64,000 bases of DNA from Halicephalobus mephisto. Its lineage: Eukaryota; Nematoda; Chromadorea; Rhabditida; Panagrolaimidae. The notes below the pieces were generated by a model. That model was not told the origin of the DNA and did no database searches. It was given only the letters and a program-made list of their open reading frames with translations. Positions within the stretch are counted from its first letter, which is position 1. Each line of letters begins with the position of its first letter. Where the stretch lies: the NCBI GenBank assembly GCA_009193035.1, contig SWDT01000060.1, positions 62,001-126,000 on the forward strand, written 5' to 3'. Shown one piece after another: positions 49,001 to 59,541 of this stretch. The position numbers and the translations under genes are program-made.

Positions 49001-52000
49001 ATTATTTCGATCATAATGCCTCAGGCAAAAGACACAGATCATGGCGTCTGAAGTGGAGCAATTATTTCCACTTTAGTGTCCCAACGATCGGAACGGCGAT
49101 AACACCACCGATCCAGAAAAAATAAACATTTTTAACAAAGATTTATCGACCGTTTTGAAGTTGTATTTTATAGCGCATTTAAAATCGATTTTAATTACCC
49201 AATTTTGAGATTTGAGTTCGGAATAAATCGAAGAAGAAACAAAATTTCGAACACCCATACATAGTACCTATCTGAACTATGATGTCTTGGGTGGAATACT
49301 CACAACATTGCCCCAGGCAAAGTGTATATTCGACCACAATGTCTCAAGGAAAACAGTTATCTCTGTCACAGTGCCTTAAATGAAACTACTCCATAGGCTA
49401 TAATGTCTCGGACAAAGTGCTTATTTAAAACATAAGACTTCAAACAAGGTACTTAATTAAATCATAGTATCTTAGGCCGGATAATTATATAGGCAACAAT
49501 ATTTCAGAAAGGTGCTTATTTGAAACATAACACATGCGGCAAAGTACTTATTAGGCCATAGTACCGCAGATAAAGTGTTTATCTAGATCATATTATCTCA
49601 AGTAAACTAATTCTTCAAACTACAGTATCCCAAGTAAAATACAGATTCGACTGTAATATCATAAACAAAGTACTTCTTTACGCTATACTATTTCCAATGA
49701 AATAACTCCCCAAACTATAATATCTTAAGAAAAATATTTATTAAGACCATAATATCATAAGAAAAGTATTTATCTAGATCATACTACTTCAAGTGAAATA
49801 GCTTTTCAAACTACAATATCCCAATGAAAATACTTATTCCATCATAATATCATAAGAAAATATCTATCTAGATAATACCACTTCCAATGAAATAACTCTT
49901 CAAACTACAATATTTTAAGTAAAGTATCTATTAAGATCATAACACTGCAAATAAAATATATATTAAGATCATACTACTTCAAGTGAAATAGCTTTTCAAA
50001 ATACAATAACCCAATGAAAGTACTTATTCAATCATAATATCATAGGGAAAATATCTATCTAGATAATACCACTTCAAGTGAAATAATTCTCCAAACTATA
50101 ATATCTTAAGCAAAGTATTTTTTTAAATCCTAATATCTCAAGTAAATTAACTTTCCAAACTATAATATCTCAAAAAAGCACTTTTCTAGACATTAATGCC
50201 GCAGACAAAGTACTTTTTTAAACCATATTATCTCAAATATTTCTTCAAAATATATTGTCCTGGACAATGTACTTACAATTCCTTTTAACTTGTCCAGAAT
50301 CCAATCAGAAGAATTTTCTCTTTTTTCTTCTTTTACTTTTTTCAGAATCTTGATGACCTTCAAAGTGTCATTTCTGTCGTATCCAATGGCTTCGGCGAAA
50401 TTACCGTAAAATACAAACGGGTCGTATTTTGTCGGATCCAACAAATATTCCACAATTTCTTCGCAAAAAATTCCAAAGAAAATTAAAAAAACCAAAACGA
50501 ATAAAATTTTTTTCATTTTTTGTTTATTTTCAGTTTTTTATTGATTTTGAAGATTGTAAACAAAAAATCTTCAGTGAAGCATACGGTAGAGTTGATTTTC
50601 GGTGAAATTGAAACCATAAAGATGGTTGAAAATTTTTGTTATTTCGTTTTTTTCATGAGGAAGAAGACGATCAAAATAAGTCCTGATTTGGTTGTGGCCC
50701 TTGCCTGAGGCTAGGAATTTTGCTTGCTTCCGGAACTCTAGCCAAGCTTCGCGGATTCTGGAGGTCTGGGAAGAAAGAACGGTATCTGTCTGGTGCCTGA
50801 TCCTGATGGTGTCAGAGGAGGCTTTGGAAAGGAATTTTCGGAAGTCATTCTAAAAATAATAAATTTAAAATTTCATCATTTTTAGTTTTTTTAAATTGTA
50901 TAAAATTAAAATAATTTTTCTCCGAAATTTTACAAAATTATAACTTTTTAAACTTAAAATCAAAATATTATAGATATTTGAAATTTTCTGAAAATTTCGA
51001 ACATTTTTAATTTTTTTAAATTTAATTTTAGAAGTTTTTATTGAATTTTGGAAAATTTTAAATATTTTTATGAAATTTTAAAAATTTTAATAATATAATT
51101 TTGTTGAAAAAAAAAATTAAAAATCAATATTTTTACAAAAAAAATTTTCCACGTATTTTTCGAAATTTTCTTATTTTTTAGAAAATTTTAAACATTTTAT
51201 GAAATTCTGGAAATTTTTACAGAAATTTAATAACATTGTCAAAAAATTTAAAATTAATGTTTTTACAAATTTTTTGAAATTTTTTAGTTTTTTTGGATGA
51301 TTCTATTTTTGAAAAAATTTTAAAATCTAAGAATTTTCTTAAAATTTATATTTTTATTCTTGATAGACAAAACACCTACAGTATCTCCGATTTTCTTATT
51401 CAGCCAATTGTAGAGTTCTTTAGATGTCTTCGTTCTCATGTCTTTGGTCATTTTGATGATCTCCTCGGAATCAGCCAGAGGGATATTGAGGGATTCAGCG
51501 AGGTTTCGGGTGATGACGATAGGGTCATAAGATGAAGGTTTACTTGTAGAACTAACTTGAATAAAGACAAAAAAGACGAAATTCAACAACACGATCTTCA
51601 TGTTGGCGAAATAAGAAAACTCGTGCAGATTGAGGTTTTTTGATTTTTATGATCTGGGCCTGGGTCAGAGATAAGTTTATTTATCTCCTTTATCCGTGCA
51701 CTTGTGTTTGACCTTAGAGAAAAAGCGATCTTCAAACATTACGAAACTTTCATGAACATTGATGATACACACAAAAAAGGCAAATTAAAACGGTTCTGAT
51801 ATATGAGGTAGATTATATTTAATATGTGGATGCATTCAGTACAATATACCAATATCAAGTTAATAATCGATATATTGGATATAATGTATCTAATACATTG
51901 GAATTACTTTACTTTATCGATAGATTATATACAATACACCGACATTAACTTAATATATCGATATATTGAATATGATGTATCTAATGCATCAGAACCGTTT

Positions 52001-55000
52001 TAATTTAGCTATACATTATACAGTAGAACTTGGATATAAGGTAACTTCTAAGAACTGGCCAAAGCGTATGTTATAACAAAGGATATGTTATAGAGAGAGC
52101 ATCGTATATCCAAGTTCTATTGTATTACAATTTCAAAATAAACTTGTTCTATTTCCATTTTTATGATAGTATTACAGTCGAACTTGGATATAAGTTAACT
52201 TCTAAGAACTGGCCAAATCGTATATTATAAGAAAGGATATATCATAGAGGGGATAAATTTGAAGGCAGACTAACCAAACACACTCACTCACACCGTATGC
52301 TATAAAAAGAGATATATCATAGCAGGGATATCTTATATCCAAGTTCTACTGTATACCATATACTCATTTTTTGTGTACAGATCAATGAAAAATTCTAGAA
52401 AACGCTTTTAATATAATATTTTTTTTAATCATTCAGTTCAAATTTAATGGATTTTAATAATTTTTATCCAAAATACTAAATTTAAAATTACCCAATATAT
52501 TTATTATTTTCAATTTTATACAATTCTTCTGTAAATTTTTTAAATTTCTAAAGAATACATAAACATGAACTGTATCTTGTCATGAGAAACAAATGTTATA
52601 AATTTAGTGATTTTATAATTTAAATTTTCAAACTTCTGCGGTGGGAATTAATTTTACTTTTTTAAAATTGTTTTTGCGCTAAATTGTAGTTACTTTTAGA
52701 AACTAACGAGCAACTCTTGATCATTAAGAATTTCGTAATAGAAGTCAATTTTGCTCTGGTTTTGGATGATTTTTTTTCATTAGTTTTGGATGACTTTTTT
52801 TGACTAGTTTTGGATTATTTTTTTTCACTGGTTTTGGATAATTTTTTCTCATTAGTTTTGGATGACTTTTTTTCACTAGATTCCACTTCGGTACGAACGA
52901 ACTTGTTGTGATTTCCAGGAAATTCTTGACTGAGTTGTACTTTGTTCTTAAATTGTTTTTTGCGCTTAATTCCACTCTCGTTGGCAAACAAGTGAGCTGC
53001 TTATGATTATTGAACTTTTGTAAAGAAATTGACCTTGTTCTTAAGTTACTTCTTGTACCTAATTTTACTCGTATCTAAGTGTAGGGGAACTCGATATGAT
53101 CATTAGGGACTTTTGTGGCGAAAGTTGATTTTATTTTTTTCTTATATAAAATTTACATTTAGTTTTGCTTTTATTTGTAAACAGGTTAGTTATGGTCATT
53201 AAAGATTTTCTTGATGAAGATAGACTTCGCTTTTTGAAGCATAATGACAAATATCTGTTTATTGACTAATTATCCAACAAAGTTCCAAACTTCCCAGGTG
53301 TTTTTTGAGATTACTCAGTGGAGGGAGTATAGTCATAGCCATAAACTTGTTTGAAATCATTTTTAAACGCAGTTTGATCTTCTAAGGACAGTTGGTTGTA
53401 AATCTGATTTAGTTGTTGTTCGTACATCGCTGGAGTCGTCTTCTCACCCATGAGACTGGCTGTGACTGAAGTCAATTGTTGCCAGGCCGTCAGAACTCCA
53501 TCTGACTGCCGATTCATCAACTCCCCTGCTTCCGTAGCTGCTTGACTGGAGAGATCCAGAAACCGTGTTCTGAACGATTCTACTTCTTCTTGATTCTGAA
53601 AAAATCAATCAATTACTTGATTCTTAGAGGAAACCTACAGTATCTTCTTTAGACAGTGCGTTATACCATTCGGCGATTTTTCCAACTCTTTGAGCTTCGC
53701 TACGACTAGAATTGGATTGGATTTCTTGGATGATCTGAGATCCATCTTGGTAGACACTTGTTAGCTCCTCAAGATGACCTAGAAGAACAAAGGGATCCAT
53801 GTATTGGGCTGCTTGGGCATCAGCTTCTTCTGGAGACATTGTTGTTGTCGATTGTTCATTATTGAAGTTTCTGTTAGAATATCCTTGGTTTCCAGTAGGA
53901 TATCTTTGATTAGGATAATATCGACCAGAATTCTGATTGGTGTAACCTTGATATTGTTGATATGGATAGTAGGCTGATTGTCGTTTCAGGAGAAATCCCT
54001 CCGAAAGACAGATTACAGTAAGTAAAACAAGAATCTTCATCGTCAAATTTCACTACTTTCTGGACGATTTTTCTCTCGTTTTATACCCTATCCGATACAG
54101 TGATTCTTGTAGAACAAGTTCAACCTCCTTACGATCAACGTTACTTTGCAGAATCTGTAAAAACAAGTCTGTAATCATTTTGCAGGTTGTTAAACATTAG
54201 TTTTTCAAAGATTTTCGAGGAAACGGTCCTTGACATGTCAAGAGGCGATTGTTTACTGGAAATAAGATTTCGACAGGGTCTGAAGAGGCGATCAGAATTG
54301 TCTCAAAGATCAAGAACGATATAGGCGTGGGATGATATCATTTTTGTCTATGGAGGAGTTAAAGAATGTAACATTGTTGAGATGTTTGCATTTGATTCAA
54401 TTCAATAACCATTATTGCTAACAATATCGAAGACAAAAATTACTGTCAATGAAGAACTCGAGGAATGTAGGATTGTTGAGTTTTGTACTTATTTCTCTTT
54501 CGAAATTATGATTATAATCAAAGAACATTAAAATTGAATTTATCGTCGATGAAGAATTTAAAAACTGTAGAAATACTAGGAGTTTTATACTTGCTTTAGA
54601 AATCACGATGTAACAAAATTAATAAAAACAGATATTGATAGAGGAACTTAGGAACGTGGATTTACCGAAAACTTGATTCTCGAACTAGATCAAATATGAT
54701 AATTATAATCAAAGAACATTCAAATTTAATTTTATCGTCGATGAGATTATTAAAAAATCAATTTTTCATCAACTTTTATGTACATTTAATATATAATATG
54801 TAACCCTTATTTAATTAGGAAGTTTCTCTGAGAATATTAACAAAGGAATATCCATAGATATCCTGGAAAGTTTTGTCAAAGATTTGCTGTTGTTCGGGTT
54901 TCAATTGAAAGAAAAGTTGTCTGATTCCGTGAACGTATTCTTGAGGATCCATTTGTTGCATCATTACTTTTTCCGTTCCAACGAGGAATTGACCGTAAAC

Positions 55001-58000
55001 AGCCGAGACTTTTACGAATGATTGGCTGTTTTTGAATTGTTGCCAAGATGCAAGAGAATTGACGGCATTTGTGGAGGAAATTTTTGCTTTTTTTGAAGCT
55101 TCAATCACGGTGTTCACCCAAGGGGCTACCGGTATCTAAAAAAAATTAAAATTATCGAGTGTTTATTTTTATAAAATTTAATATGAATTTTTCGAATTCA
55201 ACGAACCTTGTAATAAGCAAAACTTCTCGAAAACCATTCAGTCAAATTAATTACTTGGTCGATGGATATCCTAGAAGGCATGTATGACAATACAGTATTC
55301 AGGTTAATAGGTTTATTATTTCCATCGACCATTTCTGGAATCGCTCCGAGGATGACATAAGGATCCAGATAAATGTCCGTCGAGAGAGCCTCCAAGTCAG
55401 ATCCACTTATCTGATTCTGAATTTGTGGAGTAGGAGCTCCAGAAATCAAATAAATTAATTTCATAATTATAGAAATAAAAATAATTGAAGATTTCATATT
55501 TTTGAATTTTGATTTAATCGAAAAGTTTGGTCAATTTATAGTTTTTCGGGACGTGAGGAAAATTTTTGACATTCTTCGGATTATACAACCCTGCCCACTA
55601 GATCGGAAAGGAGAATTCGGTAAACAGTACCTTCGAGAATTGATTGAATGTTGTCGGATTAAAAAAGAAAAACTATGGAAGGTTTTCGTGTAGGGGTTTG
55701 TTTGAGTACATCATAAGATTCAATTCAAATTTTATTTCGTAAAAAATAGAAAATTTAAAAACATCATTTTTTTATAAAATTTATCTTTTAAATATTATAT
55801 CATAAATGACAAATTTGTTTTTTTCCAGAATTTTTTAAAGTTGATTTTGTAATGAAAAATGGAATTCGGATAAAAATTGTTTTTAGTTTACTTTCATTGT
55901 TTGAAAAGTTTCTCATTGTTGAAGATGAATCAGAGTTGTTTATACTTGTAGGAGGTATTTTGGATTTAGATACAGTAAAAGATAAAAATTCTTTGTTTTC
56001 GAAGTTGAAACAGAAATTTTCATGAAAGTTAAGATTTTTCGGACTAATGCAATTTTTGTTCAAATAGTCTTTGAGTGTTGGGACAGAAAACTAAACTAGA
56101 AAGAACCTGAAACAATAATCAAAATATCAGGGAGCGTGGGTACTGTATGTTATTACTAAGACTCTCGGTTGCATTGTGTGGGAGTCATAATAATTGCATC
56201 TGGGTCATATTATTTTAGTAGAGTATTAACATACTTCTGTTTTCTATCTTGACAGCTGGTGTTTAATAAACATAATCCGATCTATTATTAGATTACTGTT
56301 GGAATAGGAGCTATACTACAAAGGACCTGAAACGAAGGCCTGAATATCGGGGAAAAGTAGAATAATATATGTTGAGTGAGACTCTAGGTTGTCTTGTATG
56401 AACATACATAATAATTGTATTTGTCTTATTCTTCTAGTAGAGATTATTATTATACTTTTTTTCTATCTTAACAAAACTAAAACACTGATGTGATTATGAC
56501 TCATGACTGTCGTTTCAGAAGATTTTCAAAATGTTCATTCCACAATCGGGTTCTCCAGAGCAGAGATGGAAGTGAAAGGGTACAAGATTACTGCTTATGA
56601 TCTGGGTGGAGAAGAGAAAATAAGGGATATCTGGACCAACTACTACGCTGAGGTGGGTTTTCTGAAACTTTTCTCAAGATACATCTTAAATAGCGACTGA
56701 TATTGACAATAAACCATCCTCGAAATCACTCTCCAAGTTTGCATAGTAAAGGAAAATGATTGAAAGGATAGATTTATTGTTAAAATCAGTCACTATCACA
56801 TTTGACTTTGATAAATGACTTTCATGAAGGTGATATTGAATAGCATTGATTTTGGGTGATTATTTACTGTTTTCATTCGTTATTCTTGCGAAATAATATT
56901 GAAAAATTATTGAATTCTCTGAAAACAACTATTTCAGATTTACGGTTTAATCTACGTCGTGGACAGTGCAGGAGATAAATCCACGATGGACATGAACAGA
57001 CAAGTTCTTGAAACCTTGGGGAAGATCCAAGATTTGAAAGGAAAACCGTTCCTGATTTTCCTTAACAAAAAGGATCTCCCAGAAGCCTTGGATGAACTTC
57101 AATTCAGTGATGATTTCAAGCTCCACTCTCTCGCAAAGGAAATCGGGGCCGGGATCCGGGTGGAATCCGTCTGTGGGGTACACGGGACTGGAAAGGATAT
57201 TGATCCAGCAGTCATCGACGGGTTCGAATGGCTCATCGATCAGATCCTCATCAAGTACACAGAAATCGAGAAAGGAGTTGAAGTGGCTGTCAGGAAGCTG
57301 AAAGAGAGACAAGCACAAGAAAGATTGGAAAGACAACATAGATTAGCCGCTCTAACGTGAGTTTTTACATTTAAAAATCACTTTTTTCTTACTTCAAACC
57401 TGAGCAGTTAAATCAAATAAGCAAAAGTAAAAGTTATAAAATAATATAAACAAAAAATTCTATATCTTGTTATAAATCATTTTTTTGAATTTTCGATGAA
57501 ATAGTTATTTAATTTTTTTGGAAATTATTCCTTTTCAGTTTTCGGAAATGTGTGTCCATATATGTAAATTAATTATTTCATCATTTCAGAGCTGCCAGAA
57601 ATGCAGAGTCTCCAGAGAGACCAAGCACCTCGGAAATGCCGTCGGCAAATGAATTTCATGTTGTGGAAGATGATTCCAACAACGACACTGCTGGAAAAAT
57701 CTCCAATGGGAAGTTGGTTAACGTCATCGGAGATCTTCAAAACAATGAATATTATTACGATCCTCCTTCGAGGGTCCAAAGGATACTAGAACACGCGAAG
57801 AAAATGAAGCAAAATGTAAGTACAGTAGAACTTGGATATAAGGTATCTATTTAGGACCGACCAAAGCGTATGTTATAAGAAAAGAGGTGTTATAACGGGG
57901 ATGTCTCATATCCAAGTTCTATTGTATTTTATAATTGTAGAATCCATGTATGAAAACCGTTTTAGAAAGTAGCGCCAGCTCCTAATCCGGAAGCTGATTC

Positions 58001-59306
58001 TGCTTCAGGGAAAGTAACAATGAATGAGTTGCAGAAAAAAGAAGAAGGATACGACAATAAGGCCTTCGAAACAGAGGAACGACTTCAGAGGCCAAAAACC
58101 GTGTCAGAGAATTTGACCGACTCGAAGACGCTGGAGATAGAGCGACTTCAGCTAGAAAGCAGGGCCGGTTTGCCGGAGAAAACGGTGATCACGGACCGAG
58201 AAGCTGCGAGTCACAATTGGCATGAAGTAAAATCAATTTAAAATTATTAAAAATAATTACAACCAAAACTGCCAAAACATGATACAAATAAAGTTAAACA
58301 AAGATTCAAGAATCTTTGAGGAATATGGAATCATTCATTGTCTTATATCAGATCGTCTATAAACTTTTTTTGAATATCTCAAACAGATGAAATATCAATC
58401 ATGATTTTTTGAGAAATTTATGAAAATGTAAATAACAGGTAAAATAACTCGTTTTCGATGCGATATTTTGATATTAGCTATGGTGTTTTTAACTTCAAAT
58501 GATGTTGTAACATATAATCATTAACTTTTACGACGGACAGAAACTTTTGTACTCCAAACGTAGTAAGACTTCTTTTTATTCCTGATTTGTACAATACAAA
58601 AAATTTGGTTCATTCACCTTCGTGGTGGAGCAGATTCTTCAGCCTCTACTGATTTGTATTGGTTTCTTTATTGGTCCCTCAAATTTGGGTAATTAAACAA
58701 ACACAAAAACGATAAATATAAACAATCACGATAAAACAAAATATAAAGCACAATAAATTACTATTATTCAAAAGCATTGCATAATTACAGTAAAACATAT
58801 TAATCATGAAGCGTAGAGGTTCGTTTGCTTCTTTTGCGTTGATGAATCATCTGCTGTTCTTACTACTAACGTAATTTTCAATTATATCGACATACTCCAT
58901 ATAATCTTGGTTTAGAAATTTCCAGATTCATCTAAGAAAAGTATACTCGTCAACAAATGATTACAAAGTCGTGTGAGATTAAAGTATAATCATTACACGA
59001 AATCAAAACTGTCTCATAGGTTACTGTGGTTTCTAAAAACTTCCGGAAATCCACATCGAGATAATTTTACAACAATGTATATCCTGGTGTTTAATAGCAT
59101 TATTAGAAGATTTATCTATTTTCTAACATACATCCAAGTGGGTTCGAAAAAAAACCGCTAAACAGGTTACAATCGACTATCAGAACGACTTTGATAATCA
59201 ACTTCCTCTCTTGGCCAGTCATGTTGTGGCTTTTGAGAACACGACCAAAGGGCCATTTTTAAGAATAGAGTACTGTGTCAATATTGTACAATACACAAGT
59301 GTTTGA
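46094..59306 (+). CDS. arl-13: ARL-13 / ARL13B ciliary GTPase
   Basis: Exons: 46,094-46,295; 56,519-56,652; 56,938-57,356; 57,590-57,815; 57,966-58,226; probably 59,166-59,306 (about 460 aa). If the GTAAAA donor at 58,227 is unused, a stop at 58,241 ends the protein at 418 aa. The last exon is favoured because NDFDNQLPLLA resembles an ARL13B C-terminal motif I remember. N-terminal Cys2 and Cys6 suit palmitoylation. G1 is GLGQSGKT (52-59), the switch I Thr lies in HSTIGFS, and G3 is DLGGEEK, lacking the catalytic Gln as in ARL13B. G4 is NKKD and G5 is SVCG, followed by a charged coiled coil (VEVAVRKLKERQAQERLER). ARL13B is a membrane-bound ciliary GTPase needed for cilium structure and signalling. 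Intron 1 is about 10.2 kb and holds five antisense genes. Confidence 0.9.
46440..46750. repeat. Tandem repeat, about 60-bp units, in arl-13 intron 1
   Basis: Units of 'ttttagtacttaaaattaag' and 'ttttatcatttaaaaatgaa' run right up to the stop codon of the antisense gene at 46,757. Confidence 0.85.
46757..47893 (-). CDS. Small secreted helical protein, nested paralogue A
   Basis: Two exons on the minus strand (47,893-47,672 and 47,026-46,757) encode 163 aa. The start is the Met of MKIFLVLLIFGIFGVFS, an obvious signal peptide. An in-frame upstream Met exists but would bury the signal. Exon 1 ends ...LGEWLIGKIGY followed by a GTGAGT donor in phase 0. Exon 2 follows GATTTTCAG and begins SKSKLFYKNL. 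It is Lys/Glu-rich and helical, contains two Trp and one Cys, and ends EEVYGYWPLE before TAA. The YGY terminus and the Trp before the phase-0 intron are shared with the other paralogues. Function is unknown. The gene lies wholly inside arl-13 intron 1 in antisense orientation. Confidence 0.75.
47973..50516 (-). CDS. Small secreted helical protein, nested paralogue B
   Basis: Exon 1 (50,516-50,277) encodes the signal peptide MKKILFVLVFLIFFGIF, then YDPFVFYGNFAEAIGYDR and a helix ending SDWILDKLKGI before GTAAGT (phase 0). Exon 2 (48,248-47,973) follows AATTTTAG, begins ENVKIFNFKL and ends FEQVYGFSIFNEK. The total is 171 aa. The intron is about 2 kb, exceptional for this family, and is filled by a short-unit tandem repeat with GCCTGAGGC-type cores. 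A distance of 80 bp separates its stop from the start of paralogue A, so the two genes run head to tail. Exon 2 was assigned by frame, motif and order. Confidence 0.72.
48290..50260. repeat. Long degenerate tandem repeat (about 30-45 bp units) inside paralogue B intron
   Basis: Dozens of modules such as 'tcatattgcctgaggcagaa', 'aagtactttttaaatcatat' and 'ctacaatatcccaatgaaaa' occupy nearly the entire intron. The left part is better conserved. A copy of the 170-bp dispersed repeat interrupts the array. Confidence 0.85.
49075..49253 (+). repeat. Dispersed about 170-bp repeat, copy 2 of 3
   Basis: It carries 'gataacaccaccgatccaga', 'ttttatagcgcatttaaaat', 'ttacccaattttgagatttg' and 'gttcggaataaatcgaag', matching copies at 37.7 and 60.6 kb. 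It is inserted within the tandem array of paralogue B's intron. Confidence 0.7.
50571..51601 (-). CDS. Small secreted helical protein, nested paralogue C
   Basis: Exon 1 (51,601-51,380) encodes the signal peptide MKIVLLNFVFFVFIQVSS, then SYDPIVITRNLAESLN and a helix ending LYNWLNKKIGDT. It is followed by GTAGGT, a donor overlapping a TACTGTAG string that is also used by paralogue D. Exon 2 (50,849-50,571) follows TTATTTTTAG, begins NDFRKFLSKASSDT and ends FNHLYGFNFTENQLYRMLH. The total is 166 aa. Its stop lies 55 bp from the start of paralogue B. Exon 2 is Arg-rich compared with the Lys-rich exons of A and B. Function is unknown. Confidence 0.75.
51770..52353. mobile_element. Family C repeat followed by two pogo-like MITEs
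   Basis: 51,770-52,017 is family C ('gatgtatctaatgcatcaga'). Two MITEs follow at 52,019-52,124 and 52,173-52,353 with TA-CAGTAGAACTTGGATAT and ...TTCTACTG-TA ends. The pair plus its spacer is the reverse complement of the first two elements of the 16.1-kb array, in the same order and with nearly the same lengths (106 and 177-181 bp). The composite therefore moved as one unit. Confidence 0.8.
52360..53300. repeat. AT-rich DNA and minisatellite
   Basis: 52,630-53,230 contains diverged 110-130 bp units. Inside it, 52,750-52,880 is a 24-30 bp minisatellite ('ctagttttggatgacttttt') whose minus strand reads as a Lys/Pro/His repeat. No signal peptide or splice sites support a gene. Confidence 0.6.
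53311..54046 (-). CDS. Small secreted protein with Tyr/Gln/Asn-rich insert, nested paralogue D
   Basis: Two exons (54,046-53,639 and 53,595-53,311) with a 43-bp intron (GTAGGT...TTTTTTCAG, phase 0) encode 230 aa. The signal peptide is MKILVLLTVICLSEGF. Residues about 22-70 are a low-complexity Tyr/Gln/Asn/Pro region (YYPYQQYQGYTNQ...), absent from the sister genes. The family module resumes with YMDPFVLLGHLEELTS and AEWYNALSKEDT. Exon 2 ends FKNDFKQVYGYDYTPSTE. ATGs at 54,046 and 54,040 are both possible starts. The Tyr/Gln-rich part may drive self-association or cross-linking, but that is inference from composition only. Confidence 0.85.
54100..54790. repeat. Degenerate about 120-bp repeat between paralogues D and E
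   Basis: Diverged units carry 'gtcgatgaagaactcgagga', 'tgtaggattgttgag' and 'ttataatcaaagaacatt'. No exon-like sequence is seen. The D promoter would lie at the right or higher-coordinate side of D, i.e. at 54,050-54,120. Confidence 0.55.
54815..55497 (-). CDS. Small secreted helical protein, nested paralogue E
   Basis: Two exons (55,497-55,207 and 55,135-54,815) with a 71-bp intron (GTTCGT...TTTTTTAG, phase 0) encode 203 aa. The signal peptide is within MKSSIIFISIIMKLIYLISGA. The family signature is YLDPYVILGAIPEMVDG. The exon 1 end is LTEWFSRSFAYYK. Exon 2 opens IPVAPWVNTVIEASKKAK, contains a Gln-rich helix (LFFQLKPEQQQIFDKTF) and ends QDIYGYSFVNILRETS. The GTTCGT donor is non-consensus, but frame and family position support it. 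This is the first antisense paralogue upstream of arl-13 exon 2. Confidence 0.83.
55500..56518. other. Right part of arl-13 intron 1, with two copies of a 160-bp dispersed repeat
   Basis: 56,095-56,252 and 56,310-56,470 are related copies ('tgaaacaataatcaaaatat' / 'tgaaacgaaggcctgaatat'; 'ataataattgcatctggg' / 'ataataattgtatttgtc'). A third, partial copy ends the window (63,925-64,000). ORFs at 55,502-55,693 (+) and 55,800-56,063 (-) lack any family or domain signal. Confidence 0.5.
57821..57926. mobile_element. pogo-like MITE in arl-13 intron 4
   Basis: This 106-bp element runs from TA-CAGTAGAACTTGGATAT to ATATCCAAGTTCTATTG-TA. It begins within six bases of the exon 4 donor (AAT|GTAAG-TACAGTAG), so the element end forms part of the splice-donor environment. 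Confidence 0.85.
58245..59160. other. Probable last intron of arl-13, or 3' UTR and intergenic DNA
   Basis: No exon signal is seen here. If arl-13 stops at 58,241 this would be its 3' flank. Short hairpin-free AT-rich sequence with scattered unique patches; nothing recognised. Confidence 0.4.
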
Positions 59307-59541
59307 TTTCCGTCCATTAGATCTTTGATGTACAGATGGCAATGTTGTTTAAATAAGATGAAGAAAATGTGAGGTGATTATTAAGGCAAAACTAGAAAAA
59401 AGTAGTTTCCTAGGTACAAATAAAAGACTTTAAGTTGAGATAAAAGTCATGTTTGTTTTTCCTTGTTTACAATACTCTATTAAAATCCTGAGAATTGTCC
59501 CTTATAAAAGATCAGCTTTGACAACTTTAAAAAACCGAAAA

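Noticed and set aside
52745..52987. Lys/Pro/His-rich repeat ORF inside arl-13 intron 1
   Set aside because: It is a minisatellite without signal peptide, splice partners or the family motifs.
56947..57339. 130-codon minus-strand ORF
   Set aside because: It is the antisense shadow of arl-13 exon 3.
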